Assembly: GCA_004556545.1 (NCBI GenBank)
Contig: SFGO01000003.1
Location: 1 to 64,000 of the forward strand
Origin: Clostridiales bacterium
GTDB taxonomy: Bacteria > Bacillota > Clostridia > Christensenellales > Aristaeellaceae
Direction: 5' to 3'
DNA: 64,000 nucleotides
The position numbers and the translations under genes are program-made. Below are positions 24,166 through 33,173 of the stretch, one piece after another. The notes under the pieces are model-generated. The model made no database searches. It had not been told where the DNA came from and worked only from the letters and a program-made list of their open reading frames with translations. Each line of letters opens with the position of its first letter. Within the stretch, counting starts at the first letter, position 1.

Positions 24166-26066
24166 CCCCTCAGCGCTGGGAGGAAATTTCCCGGCAGATT
24201 CAAGACCCCGCCCTTCCGCTGGACGAACGGGCCGCTCTGCGGCTTCGGCTCTTTTTGGAGGAAGAGGACGCCGCGCCGGTGGATTCGCCCATTCCGCTGG
24301 CACGTTCCATCATCCGTTTCCCGGATATCTACGCCCCCGGCGAGGCCGAACGGCTGCGTCAGGGCTGCCATATTCATGAGCAGGGCCGGGTCTGCAACCT
24401 GAGCTCCGACTGGGAGGGCGTACTCCGGGGCGGCCTGCTGGCCCGCCGGGGTGCATCCCACGCGCAGGACGTCTGCGTGGACGCGGTGCTGGCCTTTGCC
24501 GACCGGCTGGAGGATCCCGTCCTGTCCCGCGCCGTCCGGAAGGGCGCGAAAACCTACCGGGAGGCGCTGTGCCTGCTGCGGCTTTTGCATTTCGTGCTCT
24601 GGGCCAGCAATACCTATCACAATACGCTGGGCCGGTTCGACCAGTACATGTACCCCTACTATCAGGCGGATAAGCAAGCCGGAACGCTGACCGATGAAGA
24701 AGCCCTGCATCTGACGAAGGAATTCTTCCTGTCCTGCAACCGGGATAACGATCTTTACACCGGCATGCAGCTGGGGGACAACGGTCAGAGCCTGATGCTG
24801 GGCGGCTGCGACCGGGAGGGCCGCTGCGCCGTGAACGAGCTGACCCTTCTCTGCCTGCGGGCGGCGCTGGAAAACCGGCAGATCGACCCCAAGATCAACC
24901 TGCGGGTTGATCGGAACACGCCCCTTTCCCTGTACGAAAAGGGAACCGAGCTGACCCGTCAGGGTCTGGGCTTCCCTCAGTATGCCAACGACGACGTGGT
25001 CATTCCCGCGATGATCGCCATGGGTTATGCGCCGGAGGACGCCAGAGACTATACCGTCGCGGCCTGCTGGGAGTTCATCATTCCCGGCAAGGGGATGGAT
25101 ATTCCCAATATCGGCGCGGTTTCGCTGGCGGACGTGGTCAGCCGGATGGTGCGGGAAAAGCTGGTTTCCTGCCACACGTATGAGGAATTCTTCGCGCAGG
25201 TGAAGCAGGAGCTTTTCCGGCGGGCTGACGAGCTGGAAGCCTCTTTGAAGCCGCTGTGGGTAGAGCCCGCGCCCTACCAGTCCCTGCTCATGAGCGACTG
25301 GCGGCAGGATATTTCGCTGGGCGCAAAGTACAACAATTACGGCATTCACGGCACCGGCTTCGCGACTGCGGTAGACCAGCTGGCCGTGGTGAAGAAGCTG
25401 ATCTTTGAAGAAAAGTCCGTGACAAAGGAAGTCCTGCTGGCCGCCTTGGCGGATGACTTCGCGTCGGAGCCTGTCCTGCGGCGGACGCTGCTGGACGCGC
25501 CCAAGCTGGGCCGGGACGAAAGCTGCATTCCGCTGGCGGACGCGCTGCTGAGCGCCTTTGCCGATTCCTGGCAGGGCCGCCGGAACGAGCGGGGCGGCGT
25601 CTTCCGCGCCGGGACGGGCAGCGCCATGTATTACCTCTGGCATGGCCGGGAACTTCCCGCTACCTGCGATGGCCGCAGGGCGGGCGAGCCGCTGTCGGCC
25701 AACTTCACGCCGTCGCTGACCTGCGGCAGTTCTCTGCCCCTGAGCGCCGTCCGCGCCATGGCCCGTCCGGGCCTGAACCGCGTCATGAACGGCGGCCCCC
25801 TGACGCTGGAGCTGCACGATTCCCTTTTCCGCACGCCGGAGGGAACGCAGAAGACCGCGCAGCTGGTGCGCACCTTTATTCAGCTGGGCGGCCATCAGCT
25901 GCAGCTGAACGCCGTTTCGCCCGAAACGCTTCAGGACGCCATGCTTCATCCCGAAGCCCATCGGAACCTGATCGTCCGGGTCTGGGGCTGGAGCGGCCGC
26001 TTCGTGGAACTGGATCGGGAGTATCAGGATCAGATTTTACATCGGGTCTGCTACCGGCAGGAATAA
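24150..26066 (+). CDS. Glycyl radical enzyme, pyruvate formate-lyase family, unassigned class
   Basis: A 638-residue protein, shorter than most members (about 750-850). The radical loop near the C-terminus reads NLIVRVWGWSGRFVELD, with the radical Gly at about 613; the usual form is RVSGY, so both flanking residues are Trp here. The thiyl Cys lies in YTVAACWEFIIPG (Cys306), giving Cys-x-Glu as in glycyl radical dehydratases and lyases, but with Trp in the middle instead of Val. It lacks the double Cys of pyruvate formate-lyase. No transporter or microcompartment genes are nearby to hint at the substrate. ATG 24150 follows TCAGGAGG. Confidence 0.85.
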   Translation: MRRELTPQRWEEISRQIQDPALPLDERAALRLRLFLEEEDAAPVDSPIPLARSIIRFPDIYAPGEAERLRQGCHIHEQGRVCNLSSDWEGVLRGGLLARRGASHAQDVCVDAVLAFADRLEDPVLSRAVRKGAKTYREALCLLRLLHFVLWASNTYHNTLGRFDQYMYPYYQADKQAGTLTDEEALHLTKEFFLSCNRDNDLYTGMQLGDNGQSLMLGGCDREGRCAVNELTLLCLRAALENRQIDPKINLRVDRNTPLSLYEKGTELTRQGLGFPQYANDDVVIPAMIAMGYAPEDARDYTVAACWEFIIPGKGMDIPNIGAVSLADVVSRMVREKLVSCHTYEEFFAQVKQELFRRADELEASLKPLWVEPAPYQSLLMSDWRQDISLGAKYNNYGIHGTGFATAVDQLAVVKKLIFEEKSVTKEVLLAALADDFASEPVLRRTLLDAPKLGRDESCIPLADALLSAFADSWQGRRNERGGVFRAGTGSAMYYLWHGRELPATCDGRRAGEPLSANFTPSLTCGSSLPLSAVRAMARPGLNRVMNGGPLTLELHDSLFRTPEGTQKTAQLVRTFIQLGGHQLQLNAVSPETLQDAMLHPEAHRNLIVRVWGWSGRFVELDREYQDQILHRVCYRQE

Positions 26067-26088
26067 GTTTTTTTTGAAAATCGGCGAA

Positions 26089-26134
26089 CGCCCCGTTCGT
26101 GCCTTTCGGCGCGGATGGGGTGTTTGTTCTTTTT
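26089..26134 (+). terminator. Terminator after the glycyl radical enzyme
   Basis: A stem of about 15 pairs with wobbles (26089-26103 with 26108-26122, loop TTTC) is followed by TTTGTTCTTTTT. Confidence 0.75.
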
Positions 26135-26151
26135 CCATGCAAACGCCGCCT

Positions 26152-26181
26152 GCATTTTTCTTCCTTTCCTGAGCCATACTA
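26152..26181 (+). promoter_or_regulatory. Probable sigma-G (forespore) promoter of the gerA operon
   Basis: GCATT (26152-26156), 18-bp spacer, CATACTA (26175-26181). The sigma-G consensus is GMATR-N18-CATWMTA: the -10 is perfect and the -35 differs in the last base. Germination receptors are forespore genes in Bacillus, so placement and function agree. Confidence 0.7.
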
Positions 26182-26223
26182 CTAGCGCGAATGAACCAAA
26201 CAGTCAAAGGGGAAGCAGGACGG

Positions 26224-27720
26224 ATGCAGACGATTTTTTCCCGGAATCTGGAGAAAAACCTGAAGACGCTTCAGGAACGGCTCCATCTGGACGTAAACGA
26301 CGATGTGGTGGTAAGGCGCTTCAGCGCGCTGGGGCAGGAGTGTGCCCTTGTGTATGTGGAGGGGCTTTCCGATGGGGAGCAGATGGCGCAGCATATCCTT
26401 CGGCCCATGATGAACAGCCCTCTGTCCCTGACGGGCCGAAGCGCCGCCGAGCAGGCGCTGCAGAACGTGCTCACCGTGCCGGAGGCGGAAAGCGGGCCGG
26501 AAATTTCGCGGGCGTTGGATGATCTGCTCCGGGGCCTGTGCCTTTTATTGATCGACGGATGCGATCAGGCTTTGCGGATCGACCTGCGCTCCTATTCCCG
26601 CCGCGCCCTTTCCACCCCTCAGAATGAAACGGTGGTGGTGGGGCCAAACGACGCCTTCAACGAAACCCTGCGGGACAATCTGACCATTCTGCACCGGCGG
26701 CTCCCATCGCCGGATTTTGTTTGCAGCATACGGAAAGTCGGCACGGAAACGCCGGGGCAGGTCGCGCTGTGCTATCTGGACGGCGTGTGTCCTGCGGAAA
26801 CGGTGGAGGAGCTTCAGCGGCGGCTGGACGGCGTGGGGCTGGATTATGTTCTGTCCGCCGGAACGCTGGAGCAGCTGATTGAGGACGATCCCTACGCACC
26901 CCTGCCCCAGATGGTGGGCACGGAGCGGCCCGACCGGGTGGTCAGCTTCCTGATGGAGGGACAGGCCGTTTTGCTGCTGGACGGAAGCCCCCGGGCGCTG
27001 GCCCTTCCCGTCAGCCTGTGGCACCTGTTCCACGCGCCGGACGACAGCTATATGCGCTGGCAGTACGGTACCTTCATGCGGCTTCTGCGCTTGCTGGGGG
27101 CGCTGGTGACGCTGCTGCTGCCCGCAGTGTTCGTCAGTCTGGTGGTGTATCATCCCATCACCATCCCCATGACGCTGCTGACCAGCATCATGCAAAGCCG
27201 CACCAACGTGCCCATCAATCTGTTTGAGGAAACCCTCCTGATGGTGGCGGTGTTCGCCCTGATCAACGAATCGGCCATCCGCATCCCCGGCATGATGGGC
27301 TCGTCGCTGGGGCTGGTCAGTACGCTGATCTTAGGCACGGCGGCGGTGGACGCGGGGCTGGTCAGCCCGCTTCTGATTATCGTGGTGGCTCTTTCCGGGC
27401 TGGGAAGCTACGCCATGCCCAACTATCCGCTGTCCTTCGCCTTTCGGATGGGGCAGGTGGTGCTGCTGCTGGCGGCGGGCATTACGGGGATTTCCGGCCT
27501 GTGTTATGCCGTAGTGATGCTGTTGTGCTGGGTGGCGGCCATGGAAAGTCTGGGGCAGCCCTTTCTGGCCCCGGGAAGCCCCCGCCGTACCCATAACCCC
27601 GATCTGCTGTTTCGGGCCCCCACCTTCCGTCAGCGCCTGCGGGCCTATCTGAGCAACCCGGAGGAAATGAAGCGGGCCTACGGACGGATGCGCCGCTTTG
27701 ACGGGAGGAAGAAGGAATGA
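26224..27720 (+). CDS. gerAA: Spore germination receptor A subunit (GerAA family)
   Basis: A 498-residue subunit of the spore inner-membrane nutrient receptor. A soluble N-terminal half (about 1-280) is followed by about five membrane helices. The family signature is clear: YHPITIPMTLLTSIMQSRTN, then EETLLMVAVFALINESAIRI, GMMGSSLGLVSTLILGTAAV and LIIVVALSGLGSYAMPNYPL. ATG 26224 is chosen (GCAGGA nearby); ATG 26191 is also in frame but has no ribosome binding site and is only 10 bp from the sigma-G -10. It overlaps gerAB by 4 nt (ATGA). Confidence 0.93.
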   Translation: MQTIFSRNLEKNLKTLQERLHLDVNDDVVVRRFSALGQECALVYVEGLSDGEQMAQHILRPMMNSPLSLTGRSAAEQALQNVLTVPEAESGPEISRALDDLLRGLCLLLIDGCDQALRIDLRSYSRRALSTPQNETVVVGPNDAFNETLRDNLTILHRRLPSPDFVCSIRKVGTETPGQVALCYLDGVCPAETVEELQRRLDGVGLDYVLSAGTLEQLIEDDPYAPLPQMVGTERPDRVVSFLMEGQAVLLLDGSPRALALPVSLWHLFHAPDDSYMRWQYGTFMRLLRLLGALVTLLLPAVFVSLVVYHPITIPMTLLTSIMQSRTNVPINLFEETLLMVAVFALINESAIRIPGMMGSSLGLVSTLILGTAAVDAGLVSPLLIIVVALSGLGSYAMPNYPLSFAFRMGQVVLLLAAGITGISGLCYAVVMLLCWVAAMESLGQPFLAPGSPRRTHNPDLLFRAPTFRQRLRAYLSNPEEMKRAYGRMRRFDGRKKE

Positions 27721-28817
27721 TCGCATGGATTCGCCGGGCCCGCCAGACCCGGACGCAGGTGGACAGCCCCGGCGCCATGCAGCGGGAGCGGGACGCGGGG
27801 CTTCGGCTGGCCTTCCGGGTGCTGGGGGCCATGCAGCTGACCACACAGCTGCTTTTGTGGACCATTCAGTCCGGCTACGACCATCTGCGGCAGACCACAT
27901 GGCAGGCGGAGGTCTTTCTGACCGTGCCCACGCTGCTGTTGTGGCTTCTGTGGCGGCGGGCCTGCCGTGGCGGGCTGGAGGGCGGCAGGCGCTACTGGGC
28001 GCTTCTGCTGCTGCCCAACCTGTGCCTGGACGCATACCTGTGTATGCTGGCCTCCAACTCGCTGATTTCCGATCTGATCCCGGCGAAAACGCCGCTGGCG
28101 TGGCCGCTGGTGGTGACGTTTTTCCCGGTGGTATCCAGCTGGCTGAGCCGGGACAAGGGCGCGGCCTACGGGGCGTATACGATGCGCTGGCTGCTGGCGG
28201 CGCTGGTGCTTTGCTCCACGGTCTTCTCCGGCGGCGACGTGAGCCTGGAGCGACTTCATCCCCTGCTGGGGGACGGTCTGGGCAAGACGCTGCTGTTCGC
28301 CGCGCCGGGCATGGGGGCCGTGTGGGGTGTGGCGCTGCTGGAGCTGTTCCCCCTCCGCCGGGGAAGCCCGGAGCCGGACCGCCGGGAGAAAAGGAGGGAT
28401 TGGCTGTTCATCGCCCTGCCGCTTTTTTGCTGCGTGCTGTGGGCCCTGTGGCTGAGCATGCTGGAGCCATGGCAGCCGGAGGAATGCTGGGACGCGGGGC
28501 GAAAGCTGGCGGGGCTGAATCAATACGGCTCCAATATTCTGATCTACGGGCTGAGCATTCTGTTCTGGATGCTGATGCTGCCCGTTTCCCTGCTGGGGAC
28601 GACCACGGCGGGCAAACTGCTTTTGGCGCGGGCTTTTCCGAAGATCCCCAAGGGCCTGTGGCCGCCTGCTCTGCTGCTGCCGGGGCTGGCGCTGCTGGCT
28701 GTTTCGCCCTCCGCCATTTTGGACGGCGTACCGTGGATTTTGCCGCTGCGCTACGGGCTTTCGCTGGCCGCTGCCTGCGCCCTTTGCCTGTGCCGGCCCC
28801 GAAAGGAGAAAACATGA
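27717..28817 (+). CDS. gerAB: Spore germination receptor B subunit (GerAB-like permease)
   Basis: A 366-residue membrane protein with about ten hydrophobic segments, matching the size of GerAB, the APC-superfamily subunit that is thought to bind the germinant. Sequence conservation is weak; the assignment rests on topology and on its place between GerAA and GerAC with 4-nt overlaps on both sides. The N-terminus starts MIAWIRRARQTRTQVDSPGA, longer and more basic than usual. The ligand is unknown. Confidence 0.8.
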   Translation: MIAWIRRARQTRTQVDSPGAMQRERDAGLRLAFRVLGAMQLTTQLLLWTIQSGYDHLRQTTWQAEVFLTVPTLLLWLLWRRACRGGLEGGRRYWALLLLPNLCLDAYLCMLASNSLISDLIPAKTPLAWPLVVTFFPVVSSWLSRDKGAAYGAYTMRWLLAALVLCSTVFSGGDVSLERLHPLLGDGLGKTLLFAAPGMGAVWGVALLELFPLRRGSPEPDRREKRRDWLFIALPLFCCVLWALWLSMLEPWQPEECWDAGRKLAGLNQYGSNILIYGLSILFWMLMLPVSLLGTTTAGKLLLARAFPKIPKGLWPPALLLPGLALLAVSPSAILDGVPWILPLRYGLSLAAACALCLCRPRKEKT

Positions 28818-29911
28818 AAAGAATCTGGCTGGCGGCTCTAATCCTGAGCCTTTGCCTTGGCTGTCTGACGGGCTGCGACGTGATCTCCGTGATGGAGCGG
28901 CAGACCTACGCCCTGTGCTTTGCCGTGGACGCGGCGGAGGACGGCGGCCTTGTGCTGAGCGTGCAGACCCCGGTCAACGGCAGCGGCGACGATACCTCCG
29001 CCACCCCGGAGTACTCGGTGTTCACCGCCACAGGCCCCACCTTTGAGGACGCCATGGCCGTGCTGACCGCCACCACGCCCTGCACCGTGAATTTCTGCCA
29101 GCTGAAATTGTGCGTCTTCGGCTACGAGCTGGCATCCCGGGAGCGGCTGCAGCCGCTTCTGCACAAGATCACCACCATCTCCACCATGCGGCCCAACGCC
29201 ATGGTCGCCGTGGCGCTGGGCCGGGGCGAGGAGGTGCTGCACGCCATTAAGCCGGATTTCGGGATGCGGCTGAGCACCTATCTGGATATTTTTATGGACC
29301 GGCTGGAAAAAGCCAAGCTGCTGCCCCGGCATACGGTGACCTGCCTTCTGCGGGATCTGGATACGGAAATGATGGATCCCATCATTGCGGTGTGCGCCGT
29401 CAATCCGGCCCTGCAGGAAGAAGCCCAGCCGCAGGAAGGCGACGAAGAACAGCAGACGCAGGAAAGTCAGACGGTTTTTGCCCGGGGCAATATCGAGGAC
29501 GAGGCCTTCTCCGTGCCCGGGGCGCTGGCCGGGCGGATGCCCCGCACCGGCAGCAATCCGGTGGAATATACCGGCAGCGCCGCCATTGGGGAGGACCGGG
29601 TCAGCGGCCTTCTGGATGCGGAGACCACCCAGACCGTGCTGCGGCTGGCCAAAGCCGCCCGGCTGGAGGTGGGCTGGGACGGGGAGCGCACCCAGCTGCG
29701 CGTCTGCCTTGGCAGGCGCACCCGCATGGACGGGGCCCTCAGCGACGAACGCATACAAAAAGCAGTGGAGACCCTGCAGGGGTTCCACTGCGACGCGCTG
29801 GGCTTTGGCGGGGCCAGCGCCCGGTGCTTTGCTTGTAATGAAGAGTGGGAAAAATGGGACATTCGCCAGCGCTATCCCACGGCGGAAATTTTGATTATGC
29901 GTTCAGAGTGA
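28814..29911 (+). CDS. gerAC: Spore germination receptor C subunit (GerAC-like lipoprotein)
   Basis: The 365-residue protein has a lipoprotein signal (MKRIWLAALILSLCLGCLTG then Cys; lipobox LTGC). Typical GerAC proteins continue with a domain seen here in YALCFAVDAAEDGGLVLSV and in the C-terminal Ger(x)C part (VLRLAKAARLEVGWDGERTQ). It is anchored on the outer face of the spore inner membrane with GerAA/AB. ATG 28814 overlaps the gerAB stop; the larger frame reaching back to 27698 is a shadow of gerAB. It converges with the minus-strand gene below, overlapping it by 17 bp. Confidence 0.9.
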   Translation: MKRIWLAALILSLCLGCLTGCDVISVMERQTYALCFAVDAAEDGGLVLSVQTPVNGSGDDTSATPEYSVFTATGPTFEDAMAVLTATTPCTVNFCQLKLCVFGYELASRERLQPLLHKITTISTMRPNAMVAVALGRGEEVLHAIKPDFGMRLSTYLDIFMDRLEKAKLLPRHTVTCLLRDLDTEMMDPIIAVCAVNPALQEEAQPQEGDEEQQTQESQTVFARGNIEDEAFSVPGALAGRMPRTGSNPVEYTGSAAIGEDRVSGLLDAETTQTVLRLAKAARLEVGWDGERTQLRVCLGRRTRMDGALSDERIQKAVETLQGFHCDALGFGGASARCFACNEEWEKWDIRQRYPTAEILIMRSE

Positions 29912-30815
29912 CGGAATGGGGCAGCGCTACGTTGTCCGGCTTGGGCACATGATATTCCGCGCCCTCGTTGTAATACACCCTGTCCGGGGGCGCTTCCAGC
30001 TCCTCCGGGTGTTTCAGATAGTACTTCATGGACGCAAACAGCCGGGCGTACACCGCGCCGCCGCAGATGCGCTCGTCCACGGTCATGCCCATGGGCAGGG
30101 TGCATTTGCGGAACACCTTGCCGGTAGCGTCCACCGCGTGGGAACGCTCTGGGCAGCCCAGCGACAGAAACATGGTGGTATCGCCGAAATTGTAGATATG
30201 ATGATACACCCGCGTCATGCCGATGGAGGCCATGTTGGTCACAAACAGGCTGGTATGGAAGGGCAGCGCGTCCATCAGCGCCTTGGGGAACAGATCGTGG
30301 TGATCCAGAAAATTGGCGACATGCACCACCAGATTGGGCAGAAGCGGCACCTTCAGCAGGGCGGAGGCCAGCTTGATGGCAGCGCTGTCATCGTCCGTCC
30401 GGCGGCCTTCTTCAATGGTCTGCTTCACGCGGGTGCTGACCTCGAAGATGGTATCGCTGGGGTCGAATTTCACCTTGACGGCATTTTCCTCGGGCTGCCC
30501 GTCTTCCGTGGGCCGCAGGACGACGAAGCTCACCGCCAGCTCGGTACGGTTGTAGAATTTGCGGTTCATGATGAACCGGTTGGCCTCCGGCACCTGAGAA
30601 ATCGCCCGCACAAAGGCGGCGATGATCAGTTCCATGAAGGTGATTTTAACGCCCTCGCGGCTTTTCTGGCTCATGTAGCGGATCAGCGGCTCGTATTCCG
30701 CGTCGTAGGCCAGAAAGACTTGCGCGTCGCAGCGCCAGGGCATCAGGTACGGGGTAATCTGGACGATGGGGTCAAGGTGCTTGACTCTTTTTCCTTCGGG
30801 ACGGCGTCCAAACAT
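29895..30815 (-). CDS. 2-oxoacid dehydrogenase E2-like acyltransferase domain protein, altered active site
   Basis: The 306-residue stand-alone protein has the chloramphenicol acetyltransferase/E2 catalytic fold, seen from MPWRCDAQVFLAYD, ELIIAAFVRAISQVPEANRF, TNMASIG and a final helix region. It has no lipoyl or subunit-binding domain. The E2 catalytic motif DHRxxDG is replaced here by DERICGG (about residue 248), losing both the catalytic His and the Asp, so classical acyl transfer is unlikely. ATG 30815 is preferred to ATG 30821 by spacing from AAAGGA. The neighbour upstream on the same strand is another acyltransferase-like protein. Confidence 0.8.
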   Translation of the reverse strand: MFGRRPEGKRVKHLDPIVQITPYLMPWRCDAQVFLAYDAEYEPLIRYMSQKSREGVKITFMELIIAAFVRAISQVPEANRFIMNRKFYNRTELAVSFVVLRPTEDGQPEENAVKVKFDPSDTIFEVSTRVKQTIEEGRRTDDDSAAIKLASALLKVPLLPNLVVHVANFLDHHDLFPKALMDALPFHTSLFVTNMASIGMTRVYHHIYNFGDTTMFLSLGCPERSHAVDATGKVFRKCTLPMGMTVDERICGGAVYARLFASMKYYLKHPEELEAPPDRVYYNEGAEYHVPKPDNVALPHSVTLNA

Positions 30816-30889
30816 AGGCATGCTTCCTTTCTTTCGCCGGTGTTTTCGCTTCGTCCGCGCCCCGTCCCATCGGAAAAGGCAGCATGGGA

Positions 30890-30918
30890 ATCATAGCAGT
30901 ATAAAAGAAGCCCGTCAG
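30890..30918 (-). promoter_or_regulatory. Promoter of the E2-like gene
   Basis: On the minus strand CTGACG (30918-30913), 17-bp spacer with a TGC extension, TATGAT (30895-30890). The -35 overlaps the terminator hairpin of the upstream gene. Confidence 0.6.
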
Positions 30919-30967
30919 GATACGGCCGCTGGACTGAAAGCAAGGCTATTGTATCCTGAAAGGGCTT
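30908..30967 (-). terminator. Terminator of the MFS-acyltransferase gene
   Basis: A long imperfect stem (30908-30923 with 30951-30967) is followed on the minus strand by CTTCTTTTAT; the plus strand also shows GGCTTTTG. Confidence 0.6.
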
Positions 30968-31025
30968 TTGCGTCAAGGAAAAACGGAAATCTCAGGGTGT
31001 TGAAAAATGATCGGCCCCAATCGTT

Positions 31026-33068
31026 TTACTTCTTTATTTCTTCCTCATACATCGCCTGCATCTGCGCAAGCAGGCCGTCTACGATGCGCAGCTTTTCATC
31101 GTTGGCTCCGTTGTCCGGCTGATATTCGATGCCCTGACCAATGCGGACGGTGCGGGTCTTTCTGGAGGCATACACGGGAATGAAAATCGCTTTTTTCTTT
31201 GTTTTGGCATAATACAGCGGCGCGATCATGGCAAAGCCGGTAAAGAGCCTGCCCACGCCTTCCGATGCGTAGCCCCGTTCGCCCACGGCATGACCCGTGT
31301 CGTTTTCCGGGAAAAGAAGGATGTTGTCCCCGGCCTGCATCGCGTCGATGGTCTCCCGGAAGGTGCCGATCAGCTTGCGCGGGTCGTTCCGGTACACGGG
31401 AATGGCTTCCAGACTGTCAAACACCCACAGAAGCAGCGGCGTAATCATGCGCAGCAGGGGCCGCTTCCAGCTTTCGGGCAGCCATTTCTGCCGCATCATC
31501 GTGCCCTGATAGATATGCTCGATGATGACCTCCCGGTTCATCATTTCGGCAATGGCCCAGGGCCGGAAGGCAACGGGAATATACAGGTTCGCCACCACCG
31601 GGCCGTAGAGCTCGCCGTGGTTGCACACCAGCACCATGGTTCCGTCCTCCAGCCCCCGCAGGTTCTCCTTGCCGACCACCTTGTGATAGTACAGGGGCCG
31701 GAGCAGCGCAATGATGATCTTCACGCCGAAGCGGTTCTTGTGGCGCTTCACCACTACGTTTTCCAGCTGCTCCCGAAGGGCCGGGTTGCTGCCGCCCTCT
31801 TCCTTCAGGGTCAGCCAGCGGGCCAGCTTGGCAAAGTGACGGTTGTTCATGGGAAAGCGCAGCACGCAGACGATGGCAATCGCCAGAAGCAGCAGCGGCG
31901 GCACGATCATCCAGCGGTGCAGCGCCATGGAAAGGCTTTCGAGGGTCAGCGTCTGGGACAGAAATCGGGGCAAACAAAGAAACGTGACCATCCCCAGCGC
32001 GGCCATCTGCCCCAGCAGCAGGGCCATTTCCGTGCCGACGGAACGGATGCGGGCATAGCCGTTCATCCGGCCCTCCAGCCCGAATTGGGCAACGTTCGCC
32101 ATGCTGCTTTCCAGATGGCGCAGCGCCGTCAGGCTCACGCCCAGCCCGCCGCCGCACAGGCACAGCGCCAGATAGCTCAGCGCCAGACTGGTGGCAGGCA
32201 GCTCCAGCTGCCGGTCAAACAGGATCAGGCCGTATGCCCAGAGAAACAGCCCGGCCAGCAGCGTCTGCACCGAACCTTCCCGCTTCAGCGCCCGCAGGAA
32301 TGCGTCCGCGGCAGCATGGGTGGCCAGCGTACAGGCGCAGGCCAGAGCCATGCACAGAATCAGCTCGTCCACCGTCAGGCCGATGAACAGATAGGCCAAT
32401 ACCAGCGTCAGCTGCAGCGCCATCAGAATGAAAAGCTGCAGCTTGCGGTAGGCGTTGAAGGCGTTCAACTGGTTCAGCCCGGCGTTTAGTTCCTGCAGCG
32501 CTTCGGGCGAGGGCGCTTCTTCCAGCTCGTCCAGCGCAATGCTTTCCCGATTGCGCCAATGGCTGAAGCCTTCGAGGAGCGCATCCAGCCCGTAGCCGCA
32601 CAAAAGAAGCGCCGCGTCGTTCACGGGCAGGCAGACAAGCAGCGGCCACGCCGTCAGCCCCAGCGAAAGCAGATGGCACAGCAGGCACAGCCCCCAGAAT
32701 GCCCGGCGGCTGACCGTTTCCCGAAGTCGGCGGCCCCACAGGCGGCGGCACAGGTTTTCCCGCAGGGCGGCAGTCGCTACGGCGGCAAACAGCGCCCACA
32801 GCGCCGCAGAGGACAGCGCCATGGGATAGACGGCGATCATCCCCAGCGTTCCCAGCAGCATCAATACGGTCAGCGCCAGACAGATCCGGCGCATCCTGCG
32901 GGTCAGAAACGCCCGGTCCCGGCCCCACAGCAGCCGCCACAGCATCGCCGATACCTGGCTGTTGAGAAACAGCGCGCAGCCTAGCACCGGCAGAGACGTT
33001 AACGCGCTGGAAAGAACGGAAGAGAATAAAAACTGATAGATGATCTGCGGCGACATCATGACCGGCAT
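31026..33068 (-). CDS. MFS-like transporter fused to PlsC-type acyltransferase domain
   Basis: About 680 residues from the ATG used here. The first 470 residues form about 12 membrane segments (MFS/LplT-like, for example PVLGCALFLNSQVSAML). The C-terminal 200 resemble phospholipid acyltransferases, with FPENDTGHAVGERG matching the FPEGTRS block. The catalytic HxxxxD motif reads NHGELYG, so the Asp is replaced by Gly. Similar fusions (Aas type) flip and re-acylate lysophospholipids. The start is unsettled: the perfect AGGAGG (33135-33130) points to a CTG codon at 33122, while ATG 33068 is the first standard strong start. Confidence 0.8.
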   Translation of the reverse strand: MPVMMSPQIIYQFLFSSVLSSALTSLPVLGCALFLNSQVSAMLWRLLWGRDRAFLTRRMRRICLALTVLMLLGTLGMIAVYPMALSSAALWALFAAVATAALRENLCRRLWGRRLRETVSRRAFWGLCLLCHLLSLGLTAWPLLVCLPVNDAALLLCGYGLDALLEGFSHWRNRESIALDELEEAPSPEALQELNAGLNQLNAFNAYRKLQLFILMALQLTLVLAYLFIGLTVDELILCMALACACTLATHAAADAFLRALKREGSVQTLLAGLFLWAYGLILFDRQLELPATSLALSYLALCLCGGGLGVSLTALRHLESSMANVAQFGLEGRMNGYARIRSVGTEMALLLGQMAALGMVTFLCLPRFLSQTLTLESLSMALHRWMIVPPLLLLAIAIVCVLRFPMNNRHFAKLARWLTLKEEGGSNPALREQLENVVVKRHKNRFGVKIIIALLRPLYYHKVVGKENLRGLEDGTMVLVCNHGELYGPVVANLYIPVAFRPWAIAEMMNREVIIEHIYQGTMMRQKWLPESWKRPLLRMITPLLLWVFDSLEAIPVYRNDPRKLIGTFRETIDAMQAGDNILLFPENDTGHAVGERGYASEGVGRLFTGFAMIAPLYYAKTKKKAIFIPVYASRKTRTVRIGQGIEYQPDNGANDEKLRIVDGLLAQMQAMYEEEIKK

Positions 33069-33173
33069 GCTCCGGCGGGCCGCCGTGGCGGGGGAATGGG
33101 CGGATTCGTTCAAGGCCTGCAGGGGAAGTCCTCCTCTCGTTTGGGGCAAAAGAAAACAGGAATGATGACACCT

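Noticed and set aside
27698..28813. Frame joining gerAB DNA to gerAC
   Set aside because: The first part is an out-of-frame reading of gerAB; the lipoprotein signal sequence at 28814 marks the real start.
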